The translations under genes were made by a program, and so were the position numbers. A DNA stretch of 64,000 nt. It comes from Phytophthora colocasiae. Its lineage: Eukaryota > Oomycota > Peronosporomycetes > Peronosporales > Peronosporaceae. Where the stretch lies: assembly GCA_018806915.1 (NCBI GenBank), contig JAGKQI010000006.1, positions 244,059-308,058 of the forward strand, written 5' to 3'. The notes beneath the pieces are model-generated. The model saw nothing but the letters and a program-made list of their open reading frames with translations. It was not told the DNA's origin and ran no database searches. Shown in pieces: positions 9,945 through 21,200 of this stretch (within the stretch, counting starts at the first letter, position 1; every line of letters begins with the position of its first letter).

Positions 9945-10911
9945 CAGGGGTTCCGAAAATGTAATTGTTATTGCAAGCCAAAAAAATGCAATAAGAATAA
10001 TTCTGCATGTTGCACTGCAGGTGTGCCAGAAAATTATTGGGATTATTGCAGCGCAATATATAGACGAATGTACCGAAGGTGTATATTGGTAGATTATTGG
10101 GAACGATCTTGCGAACTGTACTCGCATTCCGACCTCACGAGTCAGTAAGCCCATGTACTTGATCAAACTGTCCGTAGATAAGCTGTCGATCTTCACGTAG
10201 TTGGTAGCAGCTTACGACTCGCAAAACGTAAACGGAAGGTTGCAGGAGATCGTCATGTCGATCCAAGAGTAAATCTTGAAAGACTTGTCGTCGATGTAGC
10301 CCACAAGAGTGCCACTGTTGTTGCCGGCATTTGCCATTTCCAATAGGAAATTTTAGTGCCACATGAAGACATGCTGAAGGAGGTTGGTATACCCCGTGTT
10401 TGCCTCCATCTTGCGCTGAACACGACATCTACACTTGTAGTACGCTGTTACATTTCCTTCAATGTTCTCGACATTTTTGTAGTAGAACTGAGCAACCTGC
10501 TTGGATGTATATGGCGCCGTCGACTTTTTCTTGTTGGTTGTCTCCTTTCTCGCTTTTTCATACGGTTGTTTTGGCTTGGGGGTATTTGAACGCTTGGGCA
10601 GAGCCTTGGACGACTTTGAGCGTGACGAATTCTTGAATGGAGCCATGGTAGAGGTGCTAAAACAGCAAATTTGAATCTGAATCGAGAAGCATGGTGACGC
10701 TTGAGACTAACAAAGCGCCCTGAACCACCAATCTACAATTAACCGGTTGGTTGGAACTTCCAACTTGGAAGACACTAGGGGTGCTGAAGGTTATTGGTCG
10801 GTAAACTTGAAAGAAAATAATTGGAAGCTTCGAAATGTGAACCTGGAAATAAATTATTTTTTCGCTGAAAACGAAAAAAATAAATAATCAATGACATTTT
10901 CGGAACCCCTG
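9945..10911 (-). mobile_element. hAT-type deletion derivative, 967 bp
   Basis: The ends are inverted repeats starting CAGGGGTTCCGAAAATGT, matching over at least 22 bp with one mismatch. The 8-bp target duplication ATTCCGAC occurs at 9937-9944 and 10912-10919, as expected for hAT elements. Inside, on the minus strand, are a BED zinc finger and the first part of a hAT transposase in broken frames (WIDMTISCNLPFTFCE, LIKYMGLLTREV). The catalytic core is absent, so the element must have moved with a transposase supplied elsewhere. Confidence 0.92.
10353..10646 (-). CDS. BED zinc-finger fragment of hAT transposase
   Basis: The frame begins at an ATG (10646) with a Lys/Ser-rich tail and ends in a BED-type finger, with Cys-x-Cys in YKCRCRVQ and His residues in NLLQHVFMWH. 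It stops 7 bp before further hAT-like sequence resumes in another frame (10330-10140), so only the DNA-binding head of the transposase is left. It could still bind the element's ends. Confidence 0.65.
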   Translation of the reverse strand: MAPFKNSSRSKSSKALPKRSNTPKPKQPYEKARKETTNKKKSTAPYTSKQVAQFYYKNVENIEGNVTAYYKCRCRVQRKMEANTGYTNLLQHVFMWH

Positions 10912-11220
10912 ATTCCGACGACGGTCTCCGATCAGCCATGTCGAAATGGTCGCAACAGCCCCCGCTCCTTCAAAGACCTTCTTCATACTCTCGACGTCGT
11001 CGTAACTGGCAAACACCACTTCGGCACCCTTGTTACGCCATCGATCCACCTTTTCCGCTGGGATTTTATCCAGACTGCTGCTGGCCAGTACGAGTTGGTC
11101 TTCCGGTTTGAGGATTTCGACGGCGAAATCAGCTGCAGCACCGCCGACGCTACCTCCAGCTCCCATGAGAACGTATTTAACCATGATGAGGATTGAAAAC
11201 TGGTGCTGCTGGATACGATG

Positions 11221-11237
11221 CAAATTGCAAACTGAGC
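11221..11237 (-). promoter_or_regulatory. Initiator of NmrA-like copy B
   Basis: On the minus strand GCTCAGTTTGCAATTTG matches the oomycete initiator (GCTCATTYYNCAWTTT) except for one base. It sits 37-53 bp upstream of the copy B ATG. A closely similar string precedes copy F. Confidence 0.6.
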
Positions 11238-11852
11238 TTGAATGGGGTGTGGTAAGGACACGACCAGGACTTGTGCAGTTCCTAATTTTAAATCTTGATT
11301 CCCTTCACCAGGCCTGCCTGATGTTTGGAAACAAACCAAATTTTGGATCTTATCCGTCCTGTAATCTCAAATCGAAGATGACACTGGAACCAGATCAACA
11401 ATGGCATTTGATATTGAGATTCGCATTCTTCTATCAGCTTTCTCTATCCATAGTATTTTCACCACAATCCACGGTACTGTATCATGCGCGTGAGTTTGTC
11501 AGGCACGCGCGAGAAGAACAAATCAGCTCCACGAGTTTGCTTTGACCATCATCGCTGGGGTCTTTGATGATGTCCAATGCAAATGCGCCAGGTTTATCCG
11601 CGGTACCATCGCCACATGGACAAAAAGCAGTGCGAACTTCGCACTGCGAAGCACCAAGATACGCCGTCCAAGCAGTATGACATGTACTGAACGTCCAGGA
11701 TGGCAATGTATGTACATCTCGCAGTTGGTAATAAGATCTCCGCAACGTATTCTTGTCGAGTATTGCAAGTAAAACTTCTAGACAGGTTAAATCTTTCGCC
11801 ACAGAGAACATTCTACGTGTATTTTACCATCAATGGTCGAAGGTTTCGTTGC
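11238..11852. other. Intergenic between NmrA copies B and C
   Basis: No gene is supported here. Short frames on both strands (11482-11811) show no domain. The stretch separates copy B's promoter from copy C's stop codon. Confidence 0.5.
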
Positions 11853-12808
11853 TTACTCCGGCTTAGGAAAAATATCACGGTACTTGAGCATGGCGTCCTT
11901 CCAGTGCGTGGGTTTGCGGCCCGTGAGCTTCTCGACCGTATCCGACGTCTTGCTCATGGATCCGTTCGCGACGGTCTCACCGGAGCACAACAAGTCACCA
12001 ATGCAGAGCTTCATCGGGAGTTGTGAGAAGTCTCCGTACACGTTCACAGGCAGACCGCGGCCCAACCAGTACGTTTTCAGTTCCTCGTCTGTCATGTCGA
12101 CGAATTCGGCCTTGTAGCCCGTCTCATTGCACATGAAGTCGAAGATTTCCTCGTGCGAGACAGCTTCAGGTCCCGTGACGTCGTACACGTGGTTGGGCTC
12201 TCCACGACCGAGCAGAAGCGCAGCCTGGACGCGACCACAGTCGTCACGGGCCACGTACGCCCCACGCGCACCGTGCGTGTTGGTGAGCCATCGATCCTCC
12301 GTGAATTTCACGACGGAGCGAAGAAATTCGGGATGTTATCCGCGTACAAGTAGTTCCGTTGGATACTGTACTGCAGCCCGGATGCGTAGATCTGCTGCTC
12401 CACGTAGTGGTGGTCACGTGGCAGGAACGGGATATCCTCCTCGTTCTCAGCCGTGGAACCGGCGCCTACGAACGACGTGTAGCAGATACGTTTCACGCCA
12501 CAGGCCTTCGCCGTGTCAATGACGTTCTTAGCTTGGCTACGACGACGGTCGCCGATCAACCACGTCGAAATGAACGACACGGCTTCAGCACCTTGGAAAA
12601 CCGGTTTGAGCGTCTCCGGATCGTCGTAGCTGGCTGCAAATACCTTGACGCCCTTGTCCTGCCAGCGCTTGAGTTTGTCCGCTGGGATACTATCCAACGT
12701 GTAACTGGTGAACACCAATTCGTCTTCGGGTTTGAGGATCTCGATAGCGAAATCGGCTGCAACACCACCGAGGTTGCCGTCGGCACCGGTCAGGACGTAC
12801 TTGGGCAT
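11853..12808 (-). pseudogene. NmrA-like gene (copy C), one frameshift
   Basis: The gene starts at the ATG of MPKYVLTGADGNLGGVA (12808), with the Rossmann glycine loop, and is homologous along its full length to copies D and F up to YRDIFPKPE. A single break at about 12310 introduces a stop right after FFAPS: one G is missing where the array consensus reads TGG for the next Trp. With that base the gene would encode about 318 residues. A near-perfect initiator lies 36-50 bp upstream of the ATG. An intact gene with one consensus error is as likely as a true pseudogene. Confidence 0.88.
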
Positions 12809-12843
12809 GGTTAAGAGGGGGGAGTGCTATGGGGCTTGAATGC

Positions 12844-12858
12844 AAAATGAAAAGTGAC
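12844..12858 (-). promoter_or_regulatory. Initiator of NmrA-like copy C
   Basis: On the minus strand TCACTTTTCATTTTG fits the oomycete initiator and flanking promoter region. It is 36-50 bp upstream of the ATG at 12808. Confidence 0.65.
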
Positions 12859-13170
12859 TCAAATAATCTCACTGCACCTAGGCCATCAGTCGGCCTTGCA
12901 TTTCGCTGCGACAGCATTGCTGCCGTGCCGTCGAGAGGTCTCTACTCCCTTCAAGAACAGCAGGGTTTATCTCGCTCAAGCATAGCAAATCGGAAGGCTT
13001 CACCCTGATAACATTGCTGTAAAGACATGAACGTCTACGTATGTGCAAGGGTTCCTGCAAAGTTTATGAGTACATGTTTAACCTGGAACACGTCAGATCA
13101 CCACGATACGATACCTATTAGCCACCATTTAAAGTAGAACTACCTCATACGGTTTCGATTCATCTCTAGT

Positions 13171-14202
13171 TTACTCTGGCCTGGGGAACATATCCTTATA
13201 CTTGAGTAGTACCTGTTGGAAGTGCAATGGCTTACGACCTGTCAATTTCTCCACAGTATCCGACGTGTTGATCATCGCGCCGTTACCAAGCATTTCACCG
13301 CAACAAATAGCGTCTCCAATACACAACTTCATCGGCAATTGAGAGAAATTACCAGTCGCCATGTCAGTCGGCAACCCGCGGTTCATCCACCATCGGGTCA
13401 ATTCCTCGTCCGGCATATCCACCAGTTCACCCTTGTAGCCTGTGACTTGACACATCCAGTCAAAAACCTCTTGCTGCGTCACAGCCTTGGGGCCGGTCAC
13501 GTCGTACACCTTGTTAGGCTCACCACGGCCCAGTAAAATGGCCGCTAGCACACGTCCACAGTCTTCACGCGCCACATACGCGCCGGGCGTGCCATGGCTA
13601 TTGGACAACCATTTATCGCCACAGAACTTCCATGATGGAGCGAACAGCGTCGGGATGTTGTCCATATACAACCAGTTGCGTTGGATGTTGTAGTCCAGAC
13701 CGGATTCCTTGACGATTTTCTCGATAAAGTGATGGTCGCGCGGCAGGAACGGGATTTCCTCCTCCACGTCTGTCTCGATACCGGCACCGACGAATGATGT
13801 GTAACATGTACGCTTAACGCCAACGGCCTTAGCGGCGCCGCAGACGTTCTTGGCCTGGAGACGACGGCCCTGGCCGAACCGCCATGTCGATATGAGAGCT
13901 ACGGCGTCAGCACCGTCGAACACGCGCTTCATTCCTTCAACATCATCGTAGTCAGCCTTGGCCACAATGGCGCCTTTGCTCTTCCAACGCTTGACAGACT
14001 CCTTCGGCAGCGTTTTAAGATCGTAACTGGTGATCACCACCTGCTCCTCGGGCTTGGCGATGTCCACCATGTAGTCGGCGGCAACACGACCGAGATTGCC
14101 GTCCGCACCCGTTAGAACGAACTTTTTGGTCTTTCCGTTAGCGAGTTGCGAGAACGCACGGTGCATGGTGGGGCATTGCAGGTGTGAGATGGCGCGTTGC
14201 AT
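13171..14202 (-). CDS. NmrA-like NAD(P)-binding protein (copy D)
   Basis: This is the only uninterrupted member on the minus strand, with 343 residues. After a 26-residue extension (MQRAISHLQCPTMHRAFSQ), which may be a mitochondrial presequence, comes KFVLTGADGNLGRVA with the Rossmann GxxGxxG loop. Further array-wide blocks are ADAVALISTWRFGQGRR, VGVKRTCYTSFVGAG, LPRDHHFIEKIVKESGL, YNIQRNWLYMDNIPT, GAYVAREDCGRVLAA, GEPNKVYDVTGP, and the C-terminal KLTGRKPLHFQQ. The family belongs to the atypical short-chain dehydrogenases; NmrA itself senses NAD(P) without catalysis, while close relatives act on quinones or phenylpropanoids. No classical YxxxK catalytic pair is obvious, so the activity is open. 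Copies C and B lie downstream in the same orientation, which points to tandem duplication. Confidence 0.9.
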   Translation of the reverse strand: MQRAISHLQCPTMHRAFSQLANGKTKKFVLTGADGNLGRVAADYMVDIAKPEEQVVITSYDLKTLPKESVKRWKSKGAIVAKADYDDVEGMKRVFDGADAVALISTWRFGQGRRLQAKNVCGAAKAVGVKRTCYTSFVGAGIETDVEEEIPFLPRDHHFIEKIVKESGLDYNIQRNWLYMDNIPTLFAPSWKFCGDKWLSNSHGTPGAYVAREDCGRVLAAILLGRGEPNKVYDVTGPKAVTQQEVFDWMCQVTGYKGELVDMPDEELTRWWMNRGLPTDMATGNFSQLPMKLCIGDAICCGEMLGNGAMINTSDTVEKLTGRKPLHFQQVLLKYKDMFPRPE

Positions 14203-14224
14203 GATGAATTGATGTCTAGGAAGC

Positions 14225-14240
14225 AGGTTGCAGAATGGAC
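14225..14240 (-). promoter_or_regulatory. Initiator-like site of NmrA copy D
   Basis: On the minus strand GTCCATTCTGCAACCT resembles the oomycete initiator with two deviations. It lies 23-38 bp upstream of the ATG at 14202, which supports that start. Confidence 0.5.
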
Positions 14241-14739
14241 TGGTAGCTAGAGGCTTTAGGGATTTATTGCTGAAATCCAGGATCCAAGATATGTTCGACT
14301 AGAGCAACGTCAGGAAACACCGTCGGTCGATTCGTACAGAGCGATGGTGTCTTCAGGCACTCATCAACCGACTGCACACAAGTCTTTGCTTCGTTCTGCA
14401 GGGTCATGATGAGTGCGAGCACCAGGCAGCATTTTTCTGCTTGGCTACTGATGTGACGAGCCTGACACGGTGCACTCACGGGATGGACCATAGAAAAGTG
14501 TCTGGACGTATGAATTCGTGAGCTTGCATTCCTCGCTGCGTGTCATACGTTGCTGCACTTGGATATGATGATTGAAGGTAGCGGAACATCGTCTTCTGCG
14601 ATCAACATCATCCAACACATTGCAAAAGCATCCGTACAGCAACCTATCCATCAGTATCGTGTATCAGAAAACAAGGCAGCATTCCATCGATGTGTGCCGA
14701 CTGGAGCCTCAAAACCTCCCTAGATCGTTTCCGAATGTT

Positions 14740-14900
14740 GAGACCCTGTACGTAAGTAGTCCTGGTAACGACTCTCAGTCGTGTCCATGGAGCCATTGAC
14801 TGACAACCTACCGCAGCAAACGGCGACACCAATGCAGGGCAGTATCGACAATGAAGATCGTTGAGCTTTGTTGAAGCAGTTCAATTGGTGAGCATACTGT
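14740..14900 (-). pseudogene. NmrA-like remnant (copy E)
   Basis: The minus-strand translation LPCIGVAVCCGRLSVNGSM aligns with LPMKLCIGDAICCGEMLGNGSM of the array, followed by loosely similar sequence. Only about 50 codons are recognisable. The 5' LTR of the gypsy element starts 80 bp away. The rest of 14203-14740 shows no gene. Confidence 0.55.
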
Positions 14901-14981
14901 ACCACCTCGTTCATTTGCGTATCTTTGTGAGTCATGACGAGATCAGTGCTCAAGCAACCAGCGTATCCAAGGCCAAAGCAC

Positions 14982-15835
14982 TGTAACAGGAGGACACGGA
15001 CGCTTGACATTTGCGAGACGGACAGACGAGGAGGACGCGTGGAGAACCAGTGTGGCTGAGACGTGATGAGCACGAGGAGCGGCAGCACCTGTGGGAGAAG
15101 TTCCAGCGGTCCAAGTACTGGCGAACGTTCGTGGCGTGAGCCAATAAACGCCGTGGCCTTCTACGAGTACATGTACGGGAGCACGGGGTGGCGAAGCAGT
15201 GGTACGATGAGAATTCGAACTGGCTGCAAGCTGCTGGATACCGGAGACCTTGAAGAAGGGGAACCGGCTGACGAAGTGAAGAGCAGGATGGCTCACCTTT
15301 GAAAATTACGACGGAGGGAGCAAGTGAGAGGCTCACTCTGCAACTGGCGCTGAAGAGAGCGTGTGGGATTATTGCAGGCTGCTTGAGCGTAGGCAGCACG
15401 CAACCGAACGACAGTACCAGGCTTCGGACGGGAGTGACGAACGGCGAGGACTGAGCGGGCAGCGAACGGGACTGGGCGACAACTGGAAGGCGGCGGCGAC
15501 TGGAAGTGCTTTGGTGAGTACTCCGACAGCTGTGCGAGCGACTTCACGTCACCTGGAGGGTCTCAACGGTGTCGGCGGGCTCGGGACGAACTGTGAGGAG
15601 CTGACGGACGAAGGTTTGGCAGTGTGTGAGACGAACGAGACAAACGAAAGTAGGCATTAAGAGTAGTGTCTATTCAATAAATAGGGTCGCAGCACGAAGC
15701 TACGGGCCCGGCGCAGCAACAAGTGGTTGCTGTCGGCCAGAAAGTGTTAAGTACATACGAAGTGGACGGGACGCAGGAGCCAAGAGCAATACGACTTGCT
15801 CAACGTGCCGGGCAAGATAAAAGGCAAACGCCACA
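14982..15835 (+). repeat. 5' LTR
   Basis: The LTR is 854 bp, starts TGTAACAGG and ends GCCACA. It is the same length as the 3' LTR and looks identical to it. A TATA-poor but AATAAA-containing segment (TTCAATAAATAGGG, about 15672-15685) may be the polyadenylation site. Confidence 0.93.
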
Positions 15836-18239
15836 TGGTGGTCATACAGGGGCAACTTCGACGGATAACGAGACAGATGACGAGTACCAGAACGGCACCG
15901 ACGACGACGAAAACGAGAGGAGCTTCGAGAACACGGCGTTCACGAGTTCGAAGCAGCACTGAGAAGAAGACTGAGAACAACGAGGCGAGCGAAGACAACC
16001 GCGAATCGGACGACGATGAAGAGAAGGCGTTACCGGTACCCACTCCTTCCCTCACAACGGCAAATAGTTCAACGGTGGCTGGCATTGATGAAGCAGCGGC
16101 AGTTAACGAAGAGCGGCAGGAAGTTGAAAACCCAACAGCGCTCCGCGAAGAAGAAGATCGGCTGGCACCAGCGCAACCGGATCAACAGGCCAACGAAATG
16201 GAACCAAGAGGGCGAAGATCTGTTACAGCAGCACGAACTTCCGGTGACCTTGGCACTGCAGACGAAATGGACCTTCAGGAGTTGGGCGAGGCTCTAAGGA
16301 AGATGTACGACCGGGTGTGCACACTACAACGGGAGCGTACGCCGGACGCCAGAGTACCGCAGCTGGACGCCGACGAACGACGAGTGGTGGAGGAATTACC
16401 GCACGACTACGATGAACGTGCCGGATACGGGCGTGACGAGCGGCCTCGTCATCAGGACGATGAAGACAGCGACGACGGACGACGAGCACCACGGCACCCC
16501 GAACAGGAACGAGAAGCACCGAAACGAGCAGTACGCCGGCACCACGACGATGACGAACACCGAGACCATGGACGACGACACGAGAACGAGCAAGGACGAC
16601 GCGGACGTCGGTCCCGAAGCGAAGCACGACGGCAAGGAGAGCGTCGGAGGCATCACGACCCACATCCAGTACGACGACGGATACAAGGGAATGGCGATCC
16701 TTCAGGCGACGACAGCTCCGACGACTCTGAATGGGAACGTGGTGGACCGCCCAGCGACGATGGAAGCAGCAGTGATAGCAGTTCCGAAACCAGTAGTGGA
16801 AGTTCCAGTGACGAGAGCGACCGAAGCAGATCACGAAGCGCGCGAAGAGAACGTGAACGACGCGAGGAACGGCCTGACCGCCAAAGACGCGAACGACGTG
16901 AACGACGAGAACGGCGTGACCGACGGGAACGACGCGACCGACGTGGACGACGCGAGCGACGCGGTAGGCACGAGCAGCCTGAGCAACGCGAACGGGAAGA
17001 ACGGCGACGACGAGCCACGCAGCGAAGTATCAAGGACTTGGAGCTTCCGGTGTTCACGCCAGAGTCAGGGATCTCGGTCTCAACGTGGATCGATCGAATC
17101 GACCTAGCACTTGAAGGAGCGCGAGAATCTGGACGTGGTGACTGGTCCGATAAGGCCCTGTACTTCATTTTGGGCAACAAGTTGGCTGAGAACGCGGCAC
17201 GATGGTGGGTCAACCGAGATCGAAGAACGCCGGCACGAGAACGCACTTGGACGCATTTGAAGAGAGGCCTGTTGCAGAGGTACGCACCACCGCAGAACTT
17301 GGAAGATGCCGAATGGAGAGTGAACACGCGAATGATGATAGCCGGTGAATCATATGCCGACTATGCAGCTGGATTGCGAGAGGCAGCCGACAGAAATCCA
17401 GTGGAAGAGAGAGTTTTCCTGCCCAATTCTATAGAAACTTGACCGGACGACAAGACAGTTGGTTAAGCAACCACCGGTTCCGAAGACGCTGGAGAAGGCT
17501 GTGAAGAAGGCGACTCAGTTGAGCGACCCGTTGGAGAATGTGGCGCGAGGAATGCATAACATTGGGCAGACGTTCCCAGCTGCGCATGCGACGCATCTGG
17601 TGCAAGTGAATGGACCCAGCGGTACGACGGTGATGATTCCAGGTGTCGGTGGAGTGAGTGTTCCGGGAAGTAGCAGGTGCCGCAACTGAAACAGGAGGAA
17701 GAGCAGCGACTGAGACAGCGGAACAATTGGCGTTGTTCACGAATCCTCAAGGCGTGTATAATCGACTCACGGGCATGATCCAGAAGATACCGGGCAGGCG
17801 ATGGAACGGACGATTCTGGGAACCGAAGCCGGCGAGCAAGCCGCGTGCGCGGAAGAGTGGTGCCAGCGAGACCAAGCCACCTGCGAAGAAGGTTAAAACG
17901 CAAGCAACGGAACCAAGCGGTGAAGAGTCAGATACCCCACCAAAGACGGCAAAGACGAAGGCAGCAGTGAAGCAGGCTGGTACAAGCGACAGCCGACAGG
18001 GCGAATTGCGTCGGGAAAACGGCGAAACTAGCGGCAGCAGAGAGTGTCGGCGATGCGGTGGTAAAGGCCATTGGTCAATGCAGTGTCCGAACGAACCCCG
18101 GTGCTTTGCGTGCAACCGAGTGGGCCATTTTGCGAGGATGTGCACCGACAGTGAGGCCAAGGCCCGGAACGACGAGTACATGCGCACACGCGGAGCGAAG
18201 CCTCTGGCCAAGTCGGAAAACGAGCAGCGAACGACGTAG
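15835..18239 (+). CDS. gag: Gypsy gag polyprotein, frame-broken
   Basis: The first in-frame ATG (15835) shares its A with the last base of the LTR. The first 400 residues are extremely rich in Arg, Glu and Asp, with long RRER/RDRR runs (about 16800-17030). They are followed by a retrotransposon gag domain (WIDRIDLALEGA to MMIAGESYADYAAGLREAA). Frame changes near 17420 and 17655 interrupt the next stretch. The C-terminal segment carries two CCHC zinc knuckles, CRRCGGKGHWSMQC and CFACNRVGHFARMC, near 18045-18140. Gag packages element RNA into virus-like particles. The charged N-terminal domain is unusual in size. Confidence 0.88.
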
Positions 18240-18259
18240 CGGGGATACGGCGTTCGACA

Positions 18260-21200
18260 GTGATGAACGAACCCCTTGGGAAGAGTGAAGCGACGGAAAT
18301 TGGCGTGAGCCGCAAGGCAGAACGGAGCGAAGGCGGTGTGACTACAATGCAGGACGAGAAAGTGTTGACGAGCGACGACGTTGTCGAGTGGCAACAGATT
18401 ATGAAGGACGACGAGATGATCTTCAACCGACTGCAGGCCGAGAAGTACGTATCTACGTTGAGACCAGCGATGGCCACGACGCGGTATACTCGGGTGCAAA
18501 GGGAGCAAGACGAACGGAGGTACGACGCGGGACGAAAACAGCGGGCAGATAGCGCGACGGACCGACGCCAACCTGGGGAAGGCGCAGCGGCGGTGGTGAC
18601 GCCAGCGGCAGTGAACAGAACGGCGCGGACGAACAATGCGGACAGGGTAAGCCCGACGTCGACGATGCAGAAAGCAATAGCGGTGAATGTCAATACGAAC
18701 GAGACGACGGGCGACGAAGCTTTGCACATGGGCGACGCGACCAGTAGTACAGAGGCGGCGGTGGCGAATGTCGATCCTGCAGTGAATACAGAGAAGGAGC
18801 TGGGTATGCTCGACATTGAAGTTGGGGCGGTAAGAGCAACGCGTACTGAGCCCGACCGTGTAGTGAGAGGCGATGCCCGAGGAATAACGACCACCAAGGA
18901 TCCCGATGAATGCAACCGGCCCGCGAAAGACTCGGAAGCGAACGAAGGCGACTCGACGGGTGATGAGCAGGACGGTGACGATACGGCGTTGACTAGCGAA
19001 CTGCTGAAAGCTCGACAGGCACGGCGGCGGAAGCGACGAATGGCCAAACGCAGAAGGACCCGCGAGAAAGAAGCGGAGAAGCGCGCTGCACGAGACCAAG
19101 AGACCAACCGTAAACGTGAGGCAGTAATCCGGCAAATTCGACGAGCACGAGACGCCGAGGAAGTCTTGAAGCATCTGCATGAACGTGGTCATGAGACTGG
19201 AACCAACGTCGATGACGCGACGGACAAGGAGACGAAGGAACGGGCTCGCGTGAGCTTGGTGAAACAGCAGTTGAACCGGAATGACGAACAGCAGTCGATT
19301 GAGACGGAGACTGTGGAGTATATTGGTGCGGAAGATGGGTTACCCACAGCCACGGTGACGGTATCGGGAACTCAGAGAGACGTGAAGCTGGACAGTTGCG
19401 CAAGGTACACGATCGCTGGTACAGACTGGATGGCGCTGGGCGACAAGGTTTCGGACACGGCACCAGTGGATTACGTCGAAGGTATCGGAGGCTTCCTGCT
19501 GGACGTTATCGGGGTATGGAGTTTCGACCTCATCAGTGTGTTCGGAGAACAGATACGCGTGGAGGCATGCATTGTAGCGGGTTGTACGGACGAGTTTCTA
19601 CTGGGGATCGACTTCCTCCAGGCGCGAGAGGCAACGATGGACTTCAGTCGTAACGAAGTACGGTACAGTGACGATGGTCGATCGGTGGTGATTCCGTTTC
19701 GGACGAATGATGGTGACGGAGGACGCAAAGTGGCGGCAGTGCGTGTTGCTGGGAGAACGAAGCTTGCAGCACGAACGGTAACTCCAGTAGAAGTATCGGT
19801 AGCGGCCAAGGACGGTGAGCGCGGTATGTTCATTCCGACGAGAAGTACGGGGGCGGTTCTGTTGGCAGCGACGGTAACAACAGCGAAGGATGGCAAAGCT
19901 TGGGTGCCTGCCATCAACGCGAATGATCGGGCAGCCAATCTACCGAACAAACGAGAACTCGGAACCTGGATTCCGATGGATGAAGACATGACGATCCTCG
20001 AGATGAACAAGGAGCTACGGACGGAACGACTGAACGACTGGATGAATGAGTTGGGCGACGGCGAGACGCCACTCAGTAACGAGAAGGACATACATATCGG
20101 AGTTGAAGAAAGGGATGCACGTGAATTGGTAATGAAGCTTTTGCGCGTTTATCGAGGGCTTTCGAGCAATGAGAGTGACTGTCCACCAGCTACAGCATTA
20201 AGCATACAGCACCACATCGATACGGGCGAGACGGCACCAATAATGCAGAAGAGGAGACGGCAAGCACAAGCAGAAGACCAGATCATTAACGAAAACGTGG
20301 AAACGATGTTGAAAGCAGGAGTGATCGAAGAAGGCGATGGAGCCTGGGGCTTCCCGGTCGTGCTAGTGAGGAAAAGGATGGAGAAGTTCGGTTTTGTGTC
20401 GATTACCGAGCGCTCAATAAGGTGACGAAGAAGGACGTGTATCCTTTACCCCGGCATTGACGAAACATTAGAAGCACTTGGAGGAGCTCTACTGTTCACT
20501 ACCTTGGACTTGAAGGCGGGCTATTGGCAAATTTTAGTGGCTCCGGAAGATCGAGATAAAACAGCGTTCACAACGAAGAAGGGTTTGTATCGGTTCATCA
20601 GAATGCCGTTCGGACTCACTAACGCACCTTCGACCTTCCAGCGAATGATGAATAGTGTACTGAGAGGCTTGACGTGGAGTACGTGTCTGGTGTACTTAGA
20701 CGACATAGTGGTTTTCACTCGGGGAGGAATCGAGAGACACATCGTGGAGTTGGCGACGGTGTTGGAGCGGCTGGCGACGGCTGGTTTGACGTTGAAACTG
20801 AAGAAGTGTCGTTTCGCGATGAGATCCATGGAGTACTTGGGTCACGAGCTGAGCAATGAAGGGGTACGGCCACTACAGAGATTGATCACGGCGGTGCAGA
20901 ACTTCCCTACGCCACGAGATGCAGTCGAAGTGAAGCGGTTTGTACATTTAGCAGGCTACTACCGGCGATTTGTGGAAGGCTTTGGTTCGCTTATGGCCCC
21001 AATGACTAAACTACTGAGGAAGAATGTTGAATGGGAATGGACGGACGCGCAGGTGAACGCGTTTGAGCGAGTAAAGGACATTTTGACGAGTAAGCCGTTG
21101 TTGGTTTACCCCGACTTCCGACGGGATTTTCGAGTGGTGACGGACGCGAGCCGAGTGGGTTTAGGCGCGTGTTTGATGCAGGATCACGGCAGTGGATGGC

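Larger units (their letters stand above)
7141..11184 (-). pseudogene. NmrA-like gene (copy B) split by two transposons
   Basis: Three pieces make one NmrA-like gene of about 318 codons: N-terminal 11184-10912 (MVKYVLMGAGGSVGGAA, a Rossmann GxxGxxG loop, to STWLIGDRRRNQ), middle 9944-9770 (KNALDVAKELGVKRFCYTS to ASGLQY) and C-terminal 7655-7141 (NIQRN to YKDIFPKSE). A pogo-like element (7656-9769, TA duplicated) and a hAT derivative (9945-10911, 8 bp duplicated) interrupt it. Removing each element with one duplicate rejoins the frame exactly at both junctions. One further single-base break lies near 7576. NmrA-like proteins are NAD(P)-binding regulators or oxidoreductases related to the short-chain dehydrogenases; the substrate of this oomycete group is unknown. 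A good initiator remains at 11221-11237. Confidence 0.9.

Noticed and set aside
15063..15660. Several 80-100-codon frames inside each LTR
   Set aside because: They are identical in both LTRs simply because the LTRs are copies; no domain and no family pattern is visible.
17747..19192. Long minus-strand open frame (481 codons)
   Set aside because: It is antisense to gag/pol, with Arg/Ser/Leu-rich composition mirroring the Arg/Asp-rich sense strand. It is a shadow of biased codon use.
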